Of a stretch of 64,000 nucleotides of DNA, positions 58,092 through 64,000 are shown one piece after another. A program made the translations under genes and the position numbers. The notes beneath the pieces were generated by a model. It was not told where the DNA came from, did not search any database, and saw only the letters and a list, made by a program, of their open reading frames with translations. Source of the stretch: Cupriavidus basilensis (GTDB lineage Bacteria; Pseudomonadota; Gammaproteobacteria; Burkholderiales; Burkholderiaceae); contig NZ_CP010536.1 of assembly GCF_000832305.1 (NCBI RefSeq), forward strand, positions 2,914,001 to 2,978,000, given 5' to 3'. Position 1 is the stretch's first letter. Each line of letters opens with the position of its first letter.

Positions 58092-58226
58092 TGACGTCTC
58101 CTCGAGAATCCCCCTCCCTGCTCTTTGTCTGGGTCGCGGCCCGGGGAAGGTGCAGGCCGCCATGCCCATTGACGAAAAATCCGTCGCTTTATTCTTGTCG
58201 GCTCAGGTGCGCGATCCGCATGCCGC

Positions 58227-58535
58227 TCAGCCTTTGCGCATCACCAGGCCCAGCGCAAGCATGGACAGCACCAGGCTGATCCAGATCGAAGGCTCCTCCG
58301 CCAGCGAGAACCACGCCATCATCTTCTCGCCCAGGCCCACCCACGCGAGGTTGATCCAAGCGGCGCACATCAGGCCGATGAACAGGCGGTCGCCGCGGGT
58401 GGTGGCGATGGGCAGGAAGCCCTTGCGCTCCATGGTAGGGGCTCGCGTCTCCCACATCGTCATGCCAACCAGCATCACCGCGACGCTGATGAAGAACACG
58501 GCCACCGGGGTGGTCCATACCATCCAGCTGAACAT
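58227..58535 (-). CDS. DUF2160-family small membrane protein of the glycerol ABC operon
   Basis: 102 residues with three predicted spans (MFSWMVWTTPVAVFFISVAVMLVGM, RLFIGLMCAAWINLAWVGL, EPSIWISLVLSMLALGLVM). A protein of this type is regularly encoded inside glpSTPQV-type operons; from memory it belongs to DUF2160. Role unknown, possibly an accessory subunit. Confidence 0.82.
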   Translation of the reverse strand: MFSWMVWTTPVAVFFISVAVMLVGMTMWETRAPTMERKGFLPIATTRGDRLFIGLMCAAWINLAWVGLGEKMMAWFSLAEEPSIWISLVLSMLALGLVMRKG

Positions 58536-58547
58536 GGCATCCTCTCC

Positions 58548-59373
58548 TTACACGCGGCCCATCGCGAAGCCCTTCGCGATGTAGTGCCGCACAAACCAGA
58601 TCACGATGCCGCCGGGCACGATGGTGAGCACGCCGGCCGCGGCCAGCACGCCCCAATCCATGCCGGAGGCCGACACCGTGCGCGTCATGGTGGCAACGAT
58701 CGGCTTGGCGTTGACCGAGGTCAGCGTGCGCGCCAGCAGCAGCTCCACCCAGCTGAACATGAAGCAGAAGAAAGCGGCCACGCCCACGCCGGCCTTGATC
58801 AGCGGCAGGAAGATGGTGATGAAGAAGCGCCCAAAGGAGTAACCATCCACATACGCCGTCTCGTCGATTTCGCGCGGCACGCCGGACATGAAGCCCTCCA
58901 GGATCCACACCGCCAGCGGCACGTTGAACACCAGGTGCGCCAGCGCCACGCCAAGGTGCGTGTCCATCAGGCCGATGGTCGTGTAGAGCTGGAAGAATGG
59001 CAGCAGGAACACCGCCGGCGGCGTCATGCGATTGGTCAGCAGCCAGAAGAAGACGTGCTTGTCGCCGATGAACCGGTAGCGCGAGAAAGCATAGGCCGCG
59101 GGCAGCGCCACTGTGATCGAGATCACCGTGTTCATCGCCACGTAGATCATCGAGTTGATGTAGCCCGAGTACCAGGACGGATCGGTGAAAATGGTCTTGT
59201 AGTGCTCCAGCGTGAAATCGTTTGGCCACAGCGACAGCGTGGAAACGATCTCCTCGTTGGACTTGAACGACATGTTCAGCATCCAGTAGATCGGCAGGAT
59301 GGCGAAGACCAGGTACACCACCAGGAAGACTGCACGCCAGTAAGTGGCGCTTTGCTTGGCTTCACGTTTGGCT

Positions 59374-59381
<8 letters not shown>
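58548..59381 (-). CDS. glpQ: Glycerol-type ABC transporter, permease Q
   Basis: 277 residues, six spans, MalG-like. The ATPase-coupling EAA loop is VPREIDETAYVDGYSFGRFFITIFLPLIKAG (about 165-195). It overlaps the preceding permease gene by 8 bases. The symbol follows the Rhizobium glpSTPQV naming, not the glycerophosphodiesterase of the same name. Confidence 0.9.
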
Positions 59382-61370
<1,989 letters not shown>

Positions 61371-61371
61371 C

Positions 61372-62472
61372 TCAGGCTCCCAGCTCGGCAGTGGCGGGGG
61401 CGACCTTCAACGGCCGGCTGGGCGCATGAATGCGCATGCCGTCGGCGTCGAACAGGTAGAGCTGCGCGGGATCGAGGTGCAGCGTGAGCGGCGCGCCCAG
61501 TTCCAGGTCGACCACCCCCGGAAACTGCGCCACCAGGTTGCCGACCGGGGAATCCATGTGCACGAAGGTGTCCGACCCGGACAGCTCGGCCAGCGCCACC
61601 CGGCCCGCCACCGGCACCGAGCCGGGCACGGCGTCCAGGCGCAGCGCACCGGCCCGCACCCCGACCGTTACCGTGCCGCCTTGTTCCACTGCCCCGGGCA
61701 AGGGAACGACGACGCCGCCGGGCAGCGTGACCGCGCCGGCCAGCAGGTTACCGGCCATCAGGTTCATGGGGGGATCGCTGAAAGCACGCGCCACGCGCAG
61801 CGAGGCGGGATAGTGGAAGACCTCTGGCGTGGGCCCGTACTGCAACAGCTCGCCGGCATCCAGCACCGCGGTATAGCCGCCCAGCAACAGCGCTTCGGCC
61901 GGCTCCGTGGTGGCATAGATCACGGTGGCATTGCCATGCGCGAAAAGCTGGGTCAGTTCCTCGCGCAGCTCTTCGCGCAGCTTGTAGTCGAGGTTGACCA
62001 GCGGCTCGTCGAGCAGCATCAGTGGCGCGCCCTTGGCCAGCGCGCGTGCCAGCGCCACGCGCTGCTGCTGCCCGCCGGAGAGCTCGGCGGGAAAGCGCTC
62101 GAGCAGGTGCTCGATATGCAGGCGGGTGGCCAGCGCCCTCACTTGTCCATCGATATCCCTGGAACGCCGCAGTTTGAGCGGCGAAGCAATATTGTCGAAG
62201 ACGGTCATCGACGGGTAGTTGATGAACTGCTGGTAGACCATCGAGACGTTGCGCTCGCGCACCGGCATGCCGGTCACGTCGATGCCGTCCACCTCGACAC
62301 GCCCGGCACTGGGCCGGTCCAGCCCCGCCATGACCCGCATCAGCGAAGTCTTGCCGGCCTGGGTGGCACCTAGCAGGATGGTCACCGCGCCCGGCACGGG
62401 CGTCAGCGACATGGGATATAGATACGCCTGCGAGCCTGCTTGCTGGGCGATGCCTTCCAATCTGAGCTGCAT
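61372..62472 (-). CDS. glpS: Glycerol-type ABC transporter, ATPase S (lacks switch His)
   Basis: 366 residues from ATG 62472 (MQLRLEGIAQQAG). Walker A GATQAGKT (35-42), canonical signature LSGGQQQR (131-138) and Walker B LMLLDEP (151-157) are present; the switch histidine is replaced by Thr189 (IYATTEPAEAL). A TOBE-type C-terminal domain follows. It is the first gene of the operon and diverges from the DeoR regulator. Confidence 0.9.
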   Translation of the reverse strand: MQLRLEGIAQQAGSQAYLYPMSLTPVPGAVTILLGATQAGKTSLMRVMAGLDRPSAGRVEVDGIDVTGMPVRERNVSMVYQQFINYPSMTVFDNIASPLKLRRSRDIDGQVRALATRLHIEHLLERFPAELSGGQQQRVALARALAKGAPLMLLDEPLVNLDYKLREELREELTQLFAHGNATVIYATTEPAEALLLGGYTAVLDAGELLQYGPTPEVFHYPASLRVARAFSDPPMNLMAGNLLAGAVTLPGGVVVPLPGAVEQGGTVTVGVRAGALRLDAVPGSVPVAGRVALAELSGSDTFVHMDSPVGNLVAQFPGVVDLELGAPLTLHLDPAQLYLFDADGMRIHAPSRPLKVAPATAELGA

Positions 62473-62560
62473 CGAGTCTCCGATTCCGAATGCCACACAC
62501 ATCACATTTATTGCAATGATGCAAACGCACAAATCCTTGCTTCCCGCTCGTTTTAGAGCA

Positions 62561-62606
62561 AAAACGAAAATAAAACAATCATGCACCGCATCATTTGTTT
62601 TCGTTT
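62561..62606. promoter_or_regulatory. Candidate GlpR/DeoR operator pair
   Basis: AAACGAAAA (62562-62570) and TTTTCGTTT (62598-62606) are inverted copies of one box in the 156-base gap between glpS and the divergent regulator. GlpR-type DeoR proteins bind TTTCGTTT-like boxes. Confidence 0.55.
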
Positions 62607-62628
62607 GTGTTTGAACTAGAATGCCGGC

Positions 62629-63396
62629 ATGACGCTAAATCCACGCCAGACCGCCCTGCTGGAAGAGGTTCGCAGCCAGGGCTTCGCTTCCATCGACGAA
62701 CTTGCCCGCAAGTTCGGGGTGACCCTGCAAACCGTGCGCCGGGACGTCAACCTGCTGGCTGAAGCCGGCATGCTGGCGCGCTTTCACGGTGGCGTGCGGG
62801 TGGAGGGCTCCACGGTGGAGAACATCGCCTATCGGCAGCGCCAGGGGCTCAATGCCGAAGGCAAGGCCCGCATTGCGCGCGCGGTGGCCAGCGCCGTGCC
62901 CGAGGGTTGCTCGCTGATCCTGAACATCGGCACCACGGTCGAGGAAATCGCGCGCGAGCTCATGCATCACCGCGGCCTGCGCGTGATCACCAACAACCTG
63001 AACGTGGCGAGCATCCTGGCCGACAACCCCGATTGCGAAGTGATCGTCGCCGGCGGCGTGCTGCGCTCGCGCGACCGCGGCATCGTGGGCGAGGCCACGG
63101 TGGAGTTCATCAGCCAGTTCAAGGTGGATATCGGCCTGATCGGCATCTCGGGCATCGAGGCCGATGGCACGCTGCGCGATTACGATTTCCGCGAAGTGAA
63201 GGTGGCGCGGACCATCATCGAGCATTCGCGCGAAGTCTGGCTGGCGGCGGACGCCAGCAAGTTCAACCGGCAGGCCATGGTGGAACTGGCGCACGTCTCG
63301 GAGATCGACCGGCTCTTCACCGATGAGCCGTTGAAGCCGCCATTCGAGAGCATGCTGGAAGAAAGCGGAGTGCGCTGTGTGGTCGCGCAGGCCTGA
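62629..63396 (+). CDS. glpR: DeoR-family regulator (GlpR-like)
   Basis: 255 residues. N-terminal DeoR HTH ALLEEVRSQGFASIDELARKFGVTLQTVRRDVNLLAEAGMLARFHGGV (9-57), then the sugar-phosphate-sensing domain with NIGTTVEEIARELMHH and IGISGIEADGTLRDYDFREVKVART. Orthology to GlpR (repressor released by glycerol-3-phosphate) is inferred from sequence style and the divergent glycerol ABC operon. Confidence 0.88.
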   Translation: MTLNPRQTALLEEVRSQGFASIDELARKFGVTLQTVRRDVNLLAEAGMLARFHGGVRVEGSTVENIAYRQRQGLNAEGKARIARAVASAVPEGCSLILNIGTTVEEIARELMHHRGLRVITNNLNVASILADNPDCEVIVAGGVLRSRDRGIVGEATVEFISQFKVDIGLIGISGIEADGTLRDYDFREVKVARTIIEHSREVWLAADASKFNRQAMVELAHVSEIDRLFTDEPLKPPFESMLEESGVRCVVAQA

Positions 63397-63511
63397 GGGC
63401 GGCCAGCCACGGCGCCGGCTCCCCCGCGGGCGAGGCGGCGCCGGCGCGACGGGCGCCGGGCACCTGGTGAAGGGTTTGCTTGAGGACTTGCTTGGGAGCT
63501 CGCCCGAAGTC

Positions 63512-64000
63512 TTACTTGAAGACGACGGTCTTGTGGCCGTTGAGCAGGATGCGGTGCTCGGCATGCCATTTGACGGCACGCGCCAGCGCCACGCACTCCA
63601 CGTCACGCCCCACCGCGGTGAGCTGCTCGGGATCCATGCTGTGGTCCACGCGCTCGATTTCCTGCTCGATGATCGGTCCTTCGTCCAGCGCCGCGGTCAC
63701 GTAGTGGGCGGTCGCGCCGATCAGCTTCACGCCACGGTCGTGCGCCTGATAGTAAGGCTTGGCGCCCTTGAAGCTGGGCAGGAACGAGTGATGGATATTG
63801 ATGGCGCGGCCGGCCAGCTTGCGGCACAGGTCGTCGGACAGCACCTGCATGTAGCGCGCCAGCACCACCAGGTCGATGTTCTGCTCGCGCACGATCTCGA
63901 ACACCTTGTTTTCTTGCGCGGCCTTCTGCTCAGCCGAGGCGTTCATCATCGGCAGATGGAAGAACGGGATATCGTACGACGCGGCAAGCTGGTAGAAATC
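63512..64000 (-). CDS. purU: Formyltetrahydrofolate deformylase (C-terminal part, cut by window edge)
   Basis: Hydrolyses 10-formyl-THF to formate and THF. The visible 162 residues are the formyl-transferase-type domain: [74 protein letters not shown], with the Asn-His-Asp catalytic set (INIHH, LDEGP). The reading frame is open to the window end ([20 protein letters not shown]). The N-terminal ACT domain lies outside. Confidence 0.95.
   Translation of the reverse strand, partial: DFYQLAASYDIPFFHLPMMNASAEQKAAQENKVFEIVREQNIDLVVLARYMQVLSDDLCRKLAGRAINIHHSFLPSFKGAKPYYQAHDRGVKLIGATAHYVTAALDEGPIIEQEIERVDHSMDPEQLTAVGRDVECVALARAVKWHAEHRILLNGHKTVVFK

Overview
The window reads as a stretch of a high-GC betaproteobacterial chromosome, most likely Cupriavidus/Ralstonia (Burkholderiaceae). 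The carA-leuE-carB-greA order, the gloB/methyltransferase/rnhA/dnaQ block, orphan Bug-type binding proteins, 16-stranded porins and aerobic aromatic-acid clusters all fit that group. This assignment rests on gene content and order, not on a database search. No phage, insertion sequence or CRISPR array is visible.

Layout. (1) 1-5593: pyrimidine/arginine supply (carA, leuE-type exporter, carB) and greA, cut by the window edge, all on the minus strand. (2) 5951-13913: a seven-gene minus-strand operon for aerobic 2-aminobenzoate (anthranilate) breakdown through CoA thioesters: bifunctional monooxygenase/reductase, SDR, enoyl-CoA hydratase, acyl-CoA dehydrogenase, CoA ligase, thioesterase and a RidA-type enamine deaminase. 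(3) 14107-21317: housekeeping genes (prpE, mltD, gloB, methyltransferase, rnhA, dnaQ) and tRNA-Val(CAC). (4) 21720-23422: small exported proteins, a ParB-like protein and a 46-residue membrane protein.

(5) 23579-47077 is the most unusual part. A six-gene operon (Bug protein, three-subunit molybdenum hydroxylase, CoxG, IclR regulator) and a twelve-gene operon (small HTH protein, Rieske oxygenase, SDR, cupin, second IclR regulator, degenerate SDR, ThDP decarboxylase, aspartate dehydrogenase, aldehyde dehydrogenase, extradiol-type dioxygenase, oxygenase reductase, MFS transporter) lie either side of a MarR gene. An alpha/beta hydrolase and a porin/Bug unit follow. The two IclR regulators are close paralogues with the same recognition helix. 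Each of the four transcription units is preceded by a 16-bp palindrome of one family (consensus GTTTCACCTATAAAAC). I read this as one regulon for uptake and ring cleavage of an unidentified, possibly nitrogen-containing, aromatic compound.

(6) 47162-50274: a NemR/NemA-like TetR-MFS-old yellow enzyme operon with twin operators. (7) 50527-54818: heptosyltransferase, isochorismatase-like hydrolase, divergent LysR regulator, amino acid permease. (8) 54799-56250: a TetR regulator and a secreted TDGAR-repeat protein behind two operator-containing promoters separated by a terminator. (9) 56349-63396: a glycerol-type ABC importer (glpSTPQ, DUF2160, glpV) with divergent DeoR regulator; its two ATPases carry complementary defects, predicting one working and one degenerate ATP site. 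(10) 63512-64000: the C-terminal part of purU.
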